A DNA stretch of 64,000 nucleotides from Thermoplasmata archaeon. Its GTDB lineage: Archaea > Thermoplasmatota > Thermoplasmata > Lutacidiplasmatales > UBA184. The notes under the pieces are model-generated. The model did no database searches and was not told the origin of the DNA. It worked only from the letters and a program-made list of their open reading frames with translations. Of this stretch, positions 45,770 to 54,915 are shown one piece after another; position 1 is the stretch's first letter, and each line of letters opens with the position of its first letter. Made by a program: the position numbers and the translations under genes. The stretch spans positions 155,920-219,919 of the forward strand of contig JAKASQ010000002.1 in assembly GCA_021828195.1 (NCBI GenBank), in the 5' to 3' direction.

Positions 45770-46168
45770 ATGGGAATCTGGCAAGGGCGATCCCGACGCA
45801 AGCGCACCGGAGGCCGGCTCCGCCCTCTTCGCAAGAAGCGTCGACATGAGATCAGCCGAGAGCTTCAGCTGGCGACGGTCGGCACGGGCACCGTGAAGAA
45901 GTACCGCGTCCGTGGCGGGAACCGTAAGATGCGGATCCTCACCGCCACGACCATCAATGTCTACGACCCCTCGACCAAGCTCACGCGCAATGTCAAGGTC
46001 GTCACGGTTCGCGAGAATCCCGCGAACCCCAACTACGTTCAGCGGAACGTCATCACCAAGGGCGCGATCCTGGAGACGGAACTCGGACGCGTCCGCGTTC
46101 GCAGTCGCCCCGGCCAGGACGGCGTCCTGAACGGCGTCCGCATCGACGCCGGCGCGTCGGCGGCATAG
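45770..46168 (+). CDS. rps8e: Ribosomal protein S8e
   Basis: A 132-residue protein starting MGIWQGRSRRKRTGGRLRP, exactly the family start; an ATG-like codon 18 bases earlier is rejected because it lies at the expected transcription start. The rest (KKYRVRGGNRKMRIL, NPNYVQRNVITKGA) matches S8e throughout. Archaea/eukaryote-specific small-subunit protein. First gene of an operon with SRP19 and the GPN GTPase. Confidence 0.96.
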   Translation: MGIWQGRSRRKRTGGRLRPLRKKRRHEISRELQLATVGTGTVKKYRVRGGNRKMRILTATTINVYDPSTKLTRNVKVVTVRENPANPNYVQRNVITKGAILETELGRVRVRSRPGQDGVLNGVRIDAGASAA

Positions 46169-46186
46169 ACCACGGACGGCGTCGCC

Positions 46187-46489
46187 GTGCCCGACCACTT
46201 CTACGTGTATCCGGCCTACCTGTCGGCGGAGCTGTCGCGCCGTGATGGGCGACGGGTCCCCACCGCGATGGCCAGCGCAGAGGTCTCGACCGCGGAGATC
46301 GTGGCGGCCGCGAAGCGGCTGGGCTTCACCGCAGAGATCGAGGCGAACAAGCAGTACCCCCGACAGTTCTACACGTACGCCGGTCGGGTCAAGATCTCGA
46401 AATCCAAGGGCACGACGAAGGCCCGGTTCCTGACGGCCATCGCCGCGGAGATCCACAAAGCTCGCCCCACGGCGGGAGCGCACGCGTAG
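46187..46489 (+). CDS. srp19: Signal recognition particle protein SRP19
   Basis: A 100-residue protein from GTG. It opens with FYVYPAYLSAELSRRDGRRV and has KQYPRQFYTYAGRVKI, typical of SRP19, which binds helices 6 and 8 of 7S RNA. The SRP RNA gene is not seen in the window. Directly followed by the GPN GTPase without a gap. Confidence 0.9.
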   Translation: MPDHFYVYPAYLSAELSRRDGRRVPTAMASAEVSTAEIVAAAKRLGFTAEIEANKQYPRQFYTYAGRVKISKSKGTTKARFLTAIAAEIHKARPTAGAHA

Positions 46490-47281
46490 ATGGAGGAGCC
46501 GGCCACGGTTTACTTCACCGGCACCGCGGGGGCCGGAAAGACCACACTCGTCCGGGCGTACGGAGCCTGGCTCAAGAGCGCGGGGTACGACGCGACGATC
46601 GTCAATCTCGACCCGGGAAGCGAGGCGACGGACTTCGAGCCCGACGTCGATGTGCGTGAATGGGTGCGCCTGGCCGACGTCATGGACGAGTACGGCCTGG
46701 GGCCGAACGGGGCGCAGGTCGCGGCGGCCGATCTGATCACGATCAAGATCTTTGAGATCAAGCAGGCCGTCCAGGAGCTGAAGACCGACTACGTCCTGGT
46801 CGACACTCCCGGTCAGGTGGAGCTGTTCGCGTTCCGCGAGTCCTCCAAAGCGATGGTCGAGGCGCTCAGCGGTGACCGTTCGGCGGTCGCCTTCCTGTTC
46901 GATCCGGCGCTCGCCGCCCGCCCGACCGGCTACGTCTCCTTGTCGATGCTCGCCGCGACGGTCGAGTTCCGCCTTCGGCTCCCGATGATGCACGTGCTCT
47001 CCAAGACAGACATCCTGCCGGCGGACCGGCTCGCCCAGATCGCCTCGTGGGTGGAGGATTCTCCGGCGCTCTACGACGCGATCACAGCGGAGACCCCGAC
47101 CCCCGATCTGCAGATGTCCACCGAGGTGTTCCGAGCGCTCGAATCGATGGGCGCGCTCACGGGGACCCTGCCCGTCTCGGCCAAGGACGGAACGGGACTC
47201 GAAGTGTTCTACCGCTCCTGCCAAGCGATCTTCGCCGGTAGCGAGGATCTCGAGCCCTCGCACGCCCCGAGCGAAGAGTGA
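46490..47281 (+). CDS. GPN-loop GTPase
   Basis: A 263-residue P-loop GTPase. P-loop GTAGAGKTTLV, switch region NLDPGSEATDFEPDVDVREW, the GPN signature GLGPNGA, DTPGQVELF (G3) and SKTD (G4). In eukaryotes the family assists RNA polymerase assembly; the archaeal role is less clear. It begins at the base after the SRP19 stop. Confidence 0.94.
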   Translation: MEEPATVYFTGTAGAGKTTLVRAYGAWLKSAGYDATIVNLDPGSEATDFEPDVDVREWVRLADVMDEYGLGPNGAQVAAADLITIKIFEIKQAVQELKTDYVLVDTPGQVELFAFRESSKAMVEALSGDRSAVAFLFDPALAARPTGYVSLSMLAATVEFRLRLPMMHVLSKTDILPADRLAQIASWVEDSPALYDAITAETPTPDLQMSTEVFRALESMGALTGTLPVSAKDGTGLEVFYRSCQAIFAGSEDLEPSHAPSEE

Positions 47282-47288
47282 GCCCATC

Positions 47289-47588
47289 TCACTCGGTGAA
47301 GAACAGGCCCATGCCTGCGGAAGCGGACTCGTCCTCTTCCTTCATGTGGCGAAGAACCTGCTCCTGCTCGGCGGGGGGAAGCTTCGTTCCGATCTTCGCG
47401 AGCATCTCCTCCGCGGTCTGGACGGCCTCCTGCGAACCCTCCACTAGGACGAAGAGTTCGCCCACCTTTCCCCCCAGCGTTGCCGCATCGCGAATCTTCT
47501 GACTCTGTCGCGCGATACGATCCTCCTTCAGGATGATGTCGAGCTCGGCCCGACGGGTGCCGGGAACGGCGAACAGGATCGCGGCCAT
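47289..47588 (-). CDS. Hypothetical protein
   Basis: A 99-residue protein of mixed fold: an N-terminal strand MAAILFAVPG, a basic helix EDRIARQSQKIRDAATLGGK, a strand LFVLVEGSQEAVQTAEEML and an acidic tail. It resembles a small ferredoxin-like or ACT-like fold, but I cannot name it. Convergent with the GPN GTPase, and it shares a palindrome-rich promoter gap with the DUF998-type gene. Confidence 0.6.
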   Translation of the reverse strand: MAAILFAVPGTRRAELDIILKEDRIARQSQKIRDAATLGGKVGELFVLVEGSQEAVQTAEEMLAKIGTKLPPAEQEQVLRHMKEEDESASAGMGLFFTE

Positions 47589-47634
47589 CGCTAGACCGAC
47601 CCCGACCGCGTATTTGGGGTTGATGCGGGAGACC

Positions 47635-47690
47635 GACCCGAAAACGGGTCATCCGGATTCGAGAGCGACCGGATGGCTTCGCGTGCACGC
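47635..47690. repeat. Cluster of three palindromes in a divergent promoter
   Basis: GACCCG-AAAA-CGGGTC (47635-47650), ATCCGG-N12-CCGGAT (47651-47674) and GCGTGCACGC (47681-47690) follow each other without gaps of more than 6 bases between two divergent genes. They could be operators or RNA hairpins. Confidence 0.4.
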
Positions 47691-47698
47691 ATGTCTTT

Positions 47699-48391
47699 AT
47701 GGGGGAGCCGCCGGATTTCGCCTGGGAGCAGCCCTCGGTGACGGTGTCCAGCCGACCCCTCATGCATCGTACCGTGCACTACGGAGCGATCGCTCTCGTC
47801 GGAGCGGTCCTCCAGTTCATCGCCGCGATGATCGTAGCCCAGTTCGGATACCCCAACTACTCTCTCGCCCAGAACTACATCAGCGACCTAGGGAATACGA
47901 GCCTGTCCCCGTGGTACTACGTCTTCGACGGTTCCATCGCGGTGCTCGGGGTCCTGACCGCGATCGCGATCCTGCTCGTCTGGAGTTCCTTCGCCCCCGG
48001 CTCCGCCCGCGCGATCGGGCTGCTGCTCCTCTTGATTGCCGGCGTCGCCGCGATCTTCGTTGGTGCCTTCCCCGAGAACGTCAACGGGACCGTCCACGCC
48101 ATCGCTTCGCTGCTCGTCTTCGCACCGAGCGGCCTCGGCCTCCTGATCCTAGGGAGCGGGGCGATGCCGGCGCGAACGCACTGGACCCCATTCCACGCCT
48201 TCACGATCGTGCTCGGGGTCGTGACGCTCGTAGCCCTCGTGATGTTCCTGTTCAGCCTGTGGGGGCCGCTCGGGCCCGGCACGGTCGAACGGATCATCGT
48301 CGCTCCGGTGCTCCTGTGGGCGCTCGTGATCAGCACCCACCTTCTCCGGCTTCCCGCGCGTGCTCCCTCCCGATTCGTTTCGGGCGCCTAG
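47699..48391 (+). CDS. DUF998-family membrane protein
   Basis: Up to 230 residues with six helices; the segment YPNYSLAQNYISDLGNTSLS is the DUF998 signature. Function unknown. The ATG at 47699 lies in a TATA-like CTTTATGG, so the real start may be GTG 47738 or the ATG at 47762 just before the first helix. The N-terminal 20 residues have no membrane character, which fits a later start. Confidence 0.8.
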   Translation: MGEPPDFAWEQPSVTVSSRPLMHRTVHYGAIALVGAVLQFIAAMIVAQFGYPNYSLAQNYISDLGNTSLSPWYYVFDGSIAVLGVLTAIAILLVWSSFAPGSARAIGLLLLLIAGVAAIFVGAFPENVNGTVHAIASLLVFAPSGLGLLILGSGAMPARTHWTPFHAFTIVLGVVTLVALVMFLFSLWGPLGPGTVERIIVAPVLLWALVISTHLLRLPARAPSRFVSGA

Positions 48392-48427
48392 GCCGTTCAT
48401 CGCCCGGGACCGGAGATCCGAACCCGT

Positions 48428-49300
48428 CTACAGGGTGGTGAGCTTCGCCTTCTCAGCGCGGTCGATCGCCGCGAGGAACGTGTCGGCGTACGCCGCGACG
48501 GCCGGCGCAGCGTACTGCTCGACCTGGCCGGCATCGCAGAGTTCGGAGAGCTTCGAATCGAGAGGAAGGTGGGCGATCACTGGGACGCCATACTCGCGGG
48601 CGACCGCTTCGACATGGCTCGGTCCGAACGGGGCGATATGATGGCCGCACTGGGGGCACGCTAGTTCCGCCATGTTCTCCACGACTCCGATGATCGGGAC
48701 GTGCAGATCGCGCGACATGTTCATCGCCTTCTTGACGATCAGCGCGGCGAGGTCCTGGGGCGTGAAGACGAAGATCATTCCGTCGATGGGTATCGTCTGG
48801 AAGACGGTGAGCGGCACGTCGCTCGTCCCCGGCGGCATGTCGATGAGCAGGTAATCGAGCGCTCCCCAGTTTACACCGCCGAAGAACTGAGTGATGAGCC
48901 GTGTCACGAGCGGTCCTCGCCAGATCACGGGAGTCTGCTCGTCCTCGACAAGGAACTGGGAAGAGATGACGACGATCCCGCTGGCAGAGGTCGACGGTTC
49001 GATGCCCTCGCCTCGGTCGACCAGCGGGCCGGCCAGTCCGAACAGTTTCGGGACGGATGGCCCCGTCACATCGGCGTCAAGGACCCCGACGCGCAGCCCC
49101 CTGCGACGCAGTTCGGCGGCGAGGAGGGCGGTCGCTGAGGACTTTCCGACGCCACCCTTTCCGCTTCCGATCGCGACCACGTGCCGGATCTGGCCCTTGT
49201 CCATCCGCTGAAGGACTCCGCGGCTCGGACCGCGAGGCTGAGGACCTCTCGGGGGGGTGGAAGGTGGGTGAGCGCCCTCGACCGGGGGATTGGTCGCCAT
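48428..49300 (-). CDS. apbC: Mrp/NBP35-family iron-sulfur cluster carrier ATPase
   Basis: A 290-residue protein. The first 35 residues are Pro-rich, then IGSGKGGVGKSSATALLAAE (deviant Walker A), GVLDADVTGPSVPKLFG, LLIDMPPGTSDVPL and a CPQC motif (ACPQCGHH) that can hold a bridging [4Fe-4S] cluster. It delivers iron-sulfur clusters to apoproteins, of which many are encoded nearby. Divergent from the acyl-CoA synthetase gene. Confidence 0.93.
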   Translation of the reverse strand: MATNPPVEGAHPPSTPPRGPQPRGPSRGVLQRMDKGQIRHVVAIGSGKGGVGKSSATALLAAELRRRGLRVGVLDADVTGPSVPKLFGLAGPLVDRGEGIEPSTSASGIVVISSQFLVEDEQTPVIWRGPLVTRLITQFFGGVNWGALDYLLIDMPPGTSDVPLTVFQTIPIDGMIFVFTPQDLAALIVKKAMNMSRDLHVPIIGVVENMAELACPQCGHHIAPFGPSHVEAVAREYGVPVIAHLPLDSKLSELCDAGQVEQYAAPAVAAYADTFLAAIDRAEKAKLTTL

Positions 49301-49369
49301 ATCGAGCTGGAGAACGATGCCGTGTCTATATTACGCGCGCTCCCGTGTCCCGTCGGGGGAGCCGCGCGG

Positions 49370-51532
49370 ATGGTAGTTGGGCGATCGCCGGCGCTCGAGG
49401 AGCTGTTCCGTCCTCGCTCGATCGCCGTGATTGGCGCATCGAACCGGCCGGGCGCGGTGGGTGCGGGCCTGTTCCGTAACCTCCTCGCGGCCGGATATCG
49501 AGGGATCGTGTACCCGGTCAACCCCGCGTGGAAGAGCGTTTCGGGCGTGCGTTGCTACTCCCGCGTCTCCGATCTCCCCGAGGCCCCGGAGCTCGCCATC
49601 GTGATCGTGCCCGCGCCGCGGGTGGAGCGGGTCGTCGACCAGTTGGGCCGGCGCGGGACCCGCGGAGTCGTGGTCATCTCGGCCGGCTTCCGTGAGGTCG
49701 GAACGGAGGGGGCGATCCTCGAGGATCGCCTGATCCGAACGGTGCGACGTCATCGGATGTCGATCGTCGGACCGAACTGCTTCGGGGTGCTCAACACCGA
49801 CCCTTCCGTTGGCCTGAACGCCACCTTCAGCGAACAACTCCCTCCCCGCGGCAACATCGCCTTCGTCTCGCAGAGCGGAGCGCTGTGCGCCGGGATCCTT
49901 CAGTACGGGATTGCCGAGCGGATCGGCTTCTCCCGGTTCGTATCGATGGGCAACCGCGCCGGGGTGGACGAGAACGATCTTCTCCTATCGCTCAAGGACG
50001 ACGAGGCGACCAAGGTCGTTCTCCTCTACGTCGAGAGCCTCGCGGACGGGCGTCGCTTCCTCGAGACCGCCCGAGAGGTGACGGATACCAAACCGGTGCT
50101 CGTCATCAAGAGCGGTCGCACTCCGGCGGGCGAACGTGCCGCGCTGAGCCATACCGGCTCGCTCGCCCACTCCGGCCAGGACCGACTCTATGACGCGCTG
50201 TTCGCCCAATCAGGTGTCCTGCGAGCGGAGACGATCGGCGAGCTGTTCCGTTCGTCCAAGATCTTCGCCACCGACGCGCGCCTCGCCGGCCCGCGCCTCG
50301 CCATCCTCACCAACTCCGGCGGACCCGGCATCGTCGCGGCGGACGCGTGCGCGCGCAACCACCTCGAGCTTCCCGCTCCTGCCGCCCGGATCCAGCGATT
50401 CCTCGCTCCCCATCTCTCCCCCTCGGCCAGCCTCGCGAACCCGCTCGACATGACCGCGGACGCGAGGCCCGAGCAGTACCGGCGCGCCTTGCGGAGCCTC
50501 CTTTCTTCCCCCCAAATCGATGGAGCCCTCGTGATCGCCACCCCGACCGGACCCCTCACGGGCTCGGCCGCCGCCACCGCGATCTTGGACGGCCGAGGAC
50601 CGTCCAAGAAGCCCGTGGCGGCCTGTCTCTTCGGCCTCACCGACCTTTCCCGCGAGGTCGGGTACCTCGAAGAGCGGGGCGTACCCACCTTCACGTTCCC
50701 CGAGGAGGCGATCCAGGGGCTCGCCAGCCTCCAGCAGTACAACATCTGGCGCGCCCGCCGGCGCACGAAGGCGCGACGGTTCGTGGTGGACTCCCGCCGT
50801 GCCCGCGCGCTCGTTCGAAGCTCCCTCCGACGGGGAGAGACTGTGCTCCCCGAGTACACCGCCCGCACGCTCCTCGAAGCGTATGGCATCGGATTCCCTG
50901 GCCACGCCCGCGCCCGGTCGCGGGCGGAGGCGCTTCGATTCGCCGCGAAGGTGGGCTACCCCGCCGTTCTCAAGGTCGCCTCGCGGGACATCTCCCACAA
51001 GACCGATGTCGGCGGGGTCGCGCTGCATCTCGCGGACGCGGAGGGGCTTGGGCGTGCCTGGGACCGGATGCAGCGGGCGATCGCCGCGAACGCCCCGAAG
51101 GCACGGATCGACGGCTTCGAGATCGAACAGGAGATCTCCGGCGGGAAGGAGGTCCTGATCGGGATCCAACGCGATCGCAACTTTGGCCCGATCCTCGTCT
51201 TCGGGATGGGCGGGATCTACGTGGAGGTACTCCAGGACGTTACCTTCCGGCTCGCCCCGATCGTGCCGCTGTCGGCAGAGAACATGGTCGCGTCGATCCG
51301 GGCTTTTCCCCTCCTGCTCGGAGTTCGAGGCGAGGCGCCCAGCGACCTGCCGGCTCTGTACGAGACGTTGGAACGGATCTCCCAGCTCGCGGTGGAGATC
51401 CCCGAGATCGCGGAGTTGGACATCAACCCGCTGATCGTACAGGCCCACGGGAAGGGCGCCGTGGCGGTGGACGCCCGGATCGTACTCGCTCCGACTTCCA
51501 CAACGGAACGTCGGACTTCAATCGCTCGATGA
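49370..51532 (+). CDS. acd: ADP-forming acyl-CoA (acetyl-CoA) synthetase, fused subunits
   Basis: About 720 residues from ATG 49370, with TATA-like TCTATATT at 49326-49333. The N-terminal part is the CoA-binding alpha unit (LFRPRSIAVIGASNRPGAVG, FVSQSGALCAGI, and ALSHTGSLAHSG with the phospho-His), and the C-terminal 220 residues are the ATP-grasp beta unit (LKVASRDISHKTDVGGVAL). It makes ATP from acyl-CoA, ADP and phosphate. The frame is open upstream, but that part lies over mrp and is not coding. The 3' end overlaps moaE by 110 bases. Confidence 0.93.
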   Translation: MVVGRSPALEELFRPRSIAVIGASNRPGAVGAGLFRNLLAAGYRGIVYPVNPAWKSVSGVRCYSRVSDLPEAPELAIVIVPAPRVERVVDQLGRRGTRGVVVISAGFREVGTEGAILEDRLIRTVRRHRMSIVGPNCFGVLNTDPSVGLNATFSEQLPPRGNIAFVSQSGALCAGILQYGIAERIGFSRFVSMGNRAGVDENDLLLSLKDDEATKVVLLYVESLADGRRFLETAREVTDTKPVLVIKSGRTPAGERAALSHTGSLAHSGQDRLYDALFAQSGVLRAETIGELFRSSKIFATDARLAGPRLAILTNSGGPGIVAADACARNHLELPAPAARIQRFLAPHLSPSASLANPLDMTADARPEQYRRALRSLLSSPQIDGALVIATPTGPLTGSAAATAILDGRGPSKKPVAACLFGLTDLSREVGYLEERGVPTFTFPEEAIQGLASLQQYNIWRARRRTKARRFVVDSRRARALVRSSLRRGETVLPEYTARTLLEAYGIGFPGHARARSRAEALRFAAKVGYPAVLKVASRDISHKTDVGGVALHLADAEGLGRAWDRMQRAIAANAPKARIDGFEIEQEISGGKEVLIGIQRDRNFGPILVFGMGGIYVEVLQDVTFRLAPIVPLSAENMVASIRAFPLLLGVRGEAPSDLPALYETLERISQLAVEIPEIAELDINPLIVQAHGKGAVAVDARIVLAPTSTTERRTSIAR

Positions 51533-51863
51533 GCATCGACGTCGCGTCGAACGCCGCGCGCCGGTGGGGGCTCGCCGCCCCGATTATCACGGACGGTTCG
51601 CCGACGGGGACGGTCCCGATGCGATGCCAGATCACGACCCGACCCACCCCGTAGCGCTCCCGGGCCTCCGTCTCGAGGGCCCGGAACTCCCCCAACGCGA
51701 GCGCGCGATGCGACTCGTACGCGAGTGCCCGGACCGTTCCGGCCCGCGTCCGATCGGGCCGAACGCGGCCGACGAACAGGACCATCCCTCCGAGGCCGGG
51801 GGCTCCGAGCTCCTTCAACGCCCGCCCGGGAGAGAGGGGCCGGGCGGAGAGCCGAACCGACAA
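51423..51863 (-). CDS. moaE: Molybdopterin synthase catalytic subunit MoaE
   Basis: A 146-residue protein. MVLFVGRVRPDRT, LAYESHRALA, WHRIGTVPVGEPSVII and the active-site region SPHRRAAFDATSMLIERLK with VPLWKSE are all typical. It transfers sulfur from MoaD to precursor Z. The last 20 residues (Arg/Pro-rich) overlap the acyl-CoA synthetase gene and are probably unconstrained. Its partner MoaD is the next gene upstream. Confidence 0.92.
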   Translation of the reverse strand: MSVRLSARPLSPGRALKELGAPGLGGMVLFVGRVRPDRTRAGTVRALAYESHRALALGEFRALETEARERYGVGRVVIWHRIGTVPVGEPSVIIGAASPHRRAAFDATSMLIERLKSDVPLWKSERVRSGRPPPRRPSRGPVRSAG

Positions 51864-51867
51864 CCGA

Positions 51868-52125
51868 TCATCCCCCGCTGTACGGCGGATGGATCGCGAA
51901 CTCGTCGCCGGGCCGGACGCGCGCCGACCAACCCTGTACGTACTCTCCGTTGCGGGTGAAGCGACAGCTCGTCAGGATCCCGGCGAGGCGGGGGTAGTCT
52001 CGGGCCAGCAGCGCGACGACCTGGCGCACGGTCGACCCGCTCTTGGGGATGTCAACATCAACCCGGGGCCGTCCCACGGCTTCCCGGGCGGTCGAGAACA
52101 GGAGGACCTTCAGGCGTCGATTCAC
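51868..52125 (-). CDS. moaD: Molybdopterin synthase sulfur carrier MoaD
   Basis: An 85-residue ubiquitin-fold protein ending in GG (HPPYSGG), the site of thiocarboxylation. Opens LKVLLFSTAREAVG and has FTRNGEYVQGWSARVRPGDE, as in MoaD/ThiS. Four bases separate it from moaE. No other molybdenum cofactor gene is in the window. Confidence 0.9.
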   Translation of the reverse strand: MNRRLKVLLFSTAREAVGRPRVDVDIPKSGSTVRQVVALLARDYPRLAGILTSCRFTRNGEYVQGWSARVRPGDEFAIHPPYSGG

Positions 52126-52190
52126 GGACCGTGATAGCCCCCCGCCAAGACTAATCGTTATCCCACCAGGCGCTGGGGTTCCCGAACCGC

Positions 52191-52198
52191 TTAATTAC
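52191..52198 (+). promoter_or_regulatory. TATA box of the 2-oxoacid:ferredoxin oxidoreductase operon
   Basis: TTAATTAC is centred about 27 bases before the GTG at 52221, implying a leaderless mRNA. Confidence 0.6.
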
Positions 52199-52220
52199 GC
52201 TCGCCCGCTCCATTTGGTCC

Positions 52221-53969
52221 GTGCCGGAAATCTCGCTACGCGCCGGAGGCGAGGCGGGCGATGGGATCGCTTCAATCGGGGACGCAATCTCCCGATCGTT
52301 CTCCCGGATGGGCCTGCACGTCTTCGGCCTGAACGCCTACCAGTCGGTGATCCGCGGCGGCCACGTCTGGTTCCAGGCGCGCACCTCCTCCGAACGTCCG
52401 TACTCCCAGGGCGACGGCGCAGACCTGCTGTACTGCCTCAACCGCGAGACCTTCGACGTGCACGCTCCCGCACTGCGTCCGGGCGCGACCGTGATCTATG
52501 ACCCGGAGCGGCTCAAGATCGCGGACTCGGAACTTCCCGTGGGAACCCGAGCCCTCTCACTCCCGACGATGGAGCTCGCCCGCAAGTACACGACCCAGCC
52601 GATCCTCCAGAACGCGGTGGGCCTTGGGGCCGCGGCGTTCATCTCGGGCATCCCGCTCGACGTGCTCCACGGGGTCCTGACCGATTCGTTTGGCAAGAAA
52701 GCCGGAGACATCCTCCAGTGGAACCTCCGAGCGAGCTCCGACGGCTACGAGTACGCCCGGCAGCACGCGAGCATCAGCGACCGCGCCGTCCACCGAGCCG
52801 GGCCTCCCAAGCTCCTCATGACCGGCAACCAGGCGATCGCCCTCGGGGCGGCCGCCGCGGGCTGCAAGTTCTTGGCCCAGTACCCCATGACTCCCGCGAC
52901 GTCGATCATGCATTGGCTCGCCGCCCACGCCCAGGAGCTCGGGATCGTCGTGAAGCAGGCCGAGGACGAGCTGGCGGCCATCCACATGGCGATCGGGGCT
53001 TCCTACGGAGGGGTCCGTGCGATGACGGCGACCAGCGGGGGAGGATTCTCACTCATGGTCGAAGCGCTGGGGATGGCGGGCATGACCGAGGTCCCGCTGG
53101 TCGTGGTGGAATCCCAACGCGCGGGTCCATCGACCGGGCTCCCGACGAAGACCGAACAGGGGGATCTCAACCTCATGCTCGGGGCGGGGCAGGGCGACTT
53201 CCCACGCGCGATCCTCGCTCCCTCGAACCCCGCGGAGGCGTATCGGGCAACGATCGACGCATTCCGGCTCGCCGAAGATTGGCAGATCCCGGTGCTCTTG
53301 GCGAGCGATCTGCACCTTTCGGAGAGCACCGCGACCGTTGATCGGGAGGAGGTCCCGACCGATGTCCCGATCGCTTCTCTGGTCACGGTTCCGTTGGGGA
53401 CGGCGGATTACCACCGCTACGCCTACACCGAGTCCGGCGTCTCGCCCCGGGCCCTGCCCGGCCAGCCCGGTCTCCAGTACGTGACGGGGTCGGACGAGCA
53501 CGACACCAAAGGTCACCTTATCTCCGACGTGAGGGCCGGCATCCCAGTCTGGATCGCGGAACGTACCCACATGATGGACAAGCGCATGCGCAAGCTTGCC
53601 GGGATCGCGGCCGCTTCGCGCCCCCCGGTCTTCGAGGGGCCCGCGGATGCGGCGCTCACGTTCGTGGCGTGGGGATCGACCATCGGCGCCATCCGAGACG
53701 CCATGCCGCTCCTCGCGGCCCAGGGCCGCTCGACCAACCTGCTGCACTTCCCCACCGTGTTCCCGCTGCACGCGGAGGCGACACGCGCGGCGATCGCGAA
53801 GACGAAGACGACCCTCCTGGTCGAGGGGAACTTCACCGGGCAGTTCGGGCGCCTCCTTCGGGCGGAGACGGGGATCCACCTACCGAACACCTTGCTCAAG
53901 TACGACGGGGAACCTTTCTATCCCCACGAGCTCGTGGCGCGGGCTCGGGAGGTCCTCACCCATGGCTGA
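52221..53969 (+). CDS. korA: 2-oxoacid:ferredoxin oxidoreductase, fused gamma-alpha subunit
   Basis: A 582-residue protein from GTG. Residues 1-190 are the gamma (CoA-binding) domain, LRAGGEAGDGIASIGDAISR and SVIRGGHVWFQ, and the rest is the alpha pyrimidine-binding domain, beginning near LLMTGNQAIALGAAAAGCKF with YPMTPATSIM and VKQAEDELAAIHMAIGASY. It oxidises 2-oxoglutarate or a related 2-oxoacid to the acyl-CoA with ferredoxin. The ATG of the beta subunit lies inside its last codons (8-base overlap). The acyl-CoA formed could be used by the synthetase encoded nearby. Confidence 0.93.
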   Translation: MPEISLRAGGEAGDGIASIGDAISRSFSRMGLHVFGLNAYQSVIRGGHVWFQARTSSERPYSQGDGADLLYCLNRETFDVHAPALRPGATVIYDPERLKIADSELPVGTRALSLPTMELARKYTTQPILQNAVGLGAAAFISGIPLDVLHGVLTDSFGKKAGDILQWNLRASSDGYEYARQHASISDRAVHRAGPPKLLMTGNQAIALGAAAAGCKFLAQYPMTPATSIMHWLAAHAQELGIVVKQAEDELAAIHMAIGASYGGVRAMTATSGGGFSLMVEALGMAGMTEVPLVVVESQRAGPSTGLPTKTEQGDLNLMLGAGQGDFPRAILAPSNPAEAYRATIDAFRLAEDWQIPVLLASDLHLSESTATVDREEVPTDVPIASLVTVPLGTADYHRYAYTESGVSPRALPGQPGLQYVTGSDEHDTKGHLISDVRAGIPVWIAERTHMMDKRMRKLAGIAAASRPPVFEGPADAALTFVAWGSTIGAIRDAMPLLAAQGRSTNLLHFPTVFPLHAEATRAAIAKTKTTLLVEGNFTGQFGRLLRAETGIHLPNTLLKYDGEPFYPHELVARAREVLTHG

Positions 53970-54861
53970 AACGAGCGCCCGTCCGGTCCCGAGCACGACG
54001 GGACCGACGCTCCCGCTCATCGGTAAGTCCGACACCAAGCCGACCTGGTGCCCCGGATGCGGGGACTTTGGGGTCGTAGCGGCGGTCGAGATGGCCGTCA
54101 AACGCCTGCAGATCCCCAGTCACAATGTCGTGATCGTTTCGGGGATCGGCTGTTCTTCCAACCTCCCACACTTCCTCTCGAGCTACGGGTTCCATGGCAT
54201 CCATGGCCGTGCCGTGCCCGTCGCGGAAGGGATCCACTGGGCGAACCACGACCTCACGGTCATCGTGACCGGGGGGGACGGGGATGGCTTCGGGATCGGC
54301 ATCGGTCACCTCGTCCACGCGATGCGGCGCAACGTCAACCTCACCTACGTCACGATGGACAACCAGATCTACGGACTGACCACGGGCCAGGCAAGCCCCA
54401 CCTCGATGATGGGGCAGCGAACGAAGTCGACGCCCGAGGGAGTGATCGAGAACCCGATCGATCCGATCTCGATCGCGCTCGCGAGCGGAGCGACCTATGT
54501 CGCCCGGGGATTCTCCGCGGAGGTCAAGCACCTCGCGGACCTCATAGCGAACGGCATCCAGCACAAAGGGTTCTCGCTCATCGACACGATGAGCCCCTGC
54601 GTGACGTATAACAAACTGAACACGTTCGACTACTTCCGACAGCGGGTCTACAAGCTCGAAGCCGCCGGTCACGACCCGACGAGCCTGCCCAAGGCGTTCG
54701 AGCGATCAATCGAGTGGGGCGACAAGATCCCGATCGGACTGTTCTACTCGACCTCCAAGCCTACGTACGAGGACCTTGAGGAGGTCCTGCAGGGCGGCCC
54801 GCTCTGGACCCAACCCGCGGGACTCAAGGGCCACGAGAAGGTCCTGGACGAGTTCATCTAG
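53962..54861 (+). CDS. korB: 2-oxoacid:ferredoxin oxidoreductase beta subunit
   Basis: About 299 residues from ATG 53962. The iron-sulfur cysteines are in TWCPGCGDFG (C30, C33), SGIGCSS and MSPCVTYNK; the thiamine diphosphate motif is VTGGDGDGFGIGIGHLVHA with MDNQIYGLTTGQ. Pairs with the gamma-alpha subunit just upstream. The open frame before 53962 is antisense-type noise inside korA. Confidence 0.95.
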   Translation: MAETSARPVPSTTGPTLPLIGKSDTKPTWCPGCGDFGVVAAVEMAVKRLQIPSHNVVIVSGIGCSSNLPHFLSSYGFHGIHGRAVPVAEGIHWANHDLTVIVTGGDGDGFGIGIGHLVHAMRRNVNLTYVTMDNQIYGLTTGQASPTSMMGQRTKSTPEGVIENPIDPISIALASGATYVARGFSAEVKHLADLIANGIQHKGFSLIDTMSPCVTYNKLNTFDYFRQRVYKLEAAGHDPTSLPKAFERSIEWGDKIPIGLFYSTSKPTYEDLEEVLQGGPLWTQPAGLKGHEKVLDEFI

Positions 54862-54915
54862 CCGCACTTCTCGGGGCCACAATCGCTTTAGGACCCCCGT
54901 GCGCTGGTACCTACG

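Noticed and set aside
49181-49369. Upstream extension of the acyl-CoA synthetase
   Set aside because: It overlaps the divergent Mrp gene and lacks family similarity; the TATA box at 49326 lies within it.
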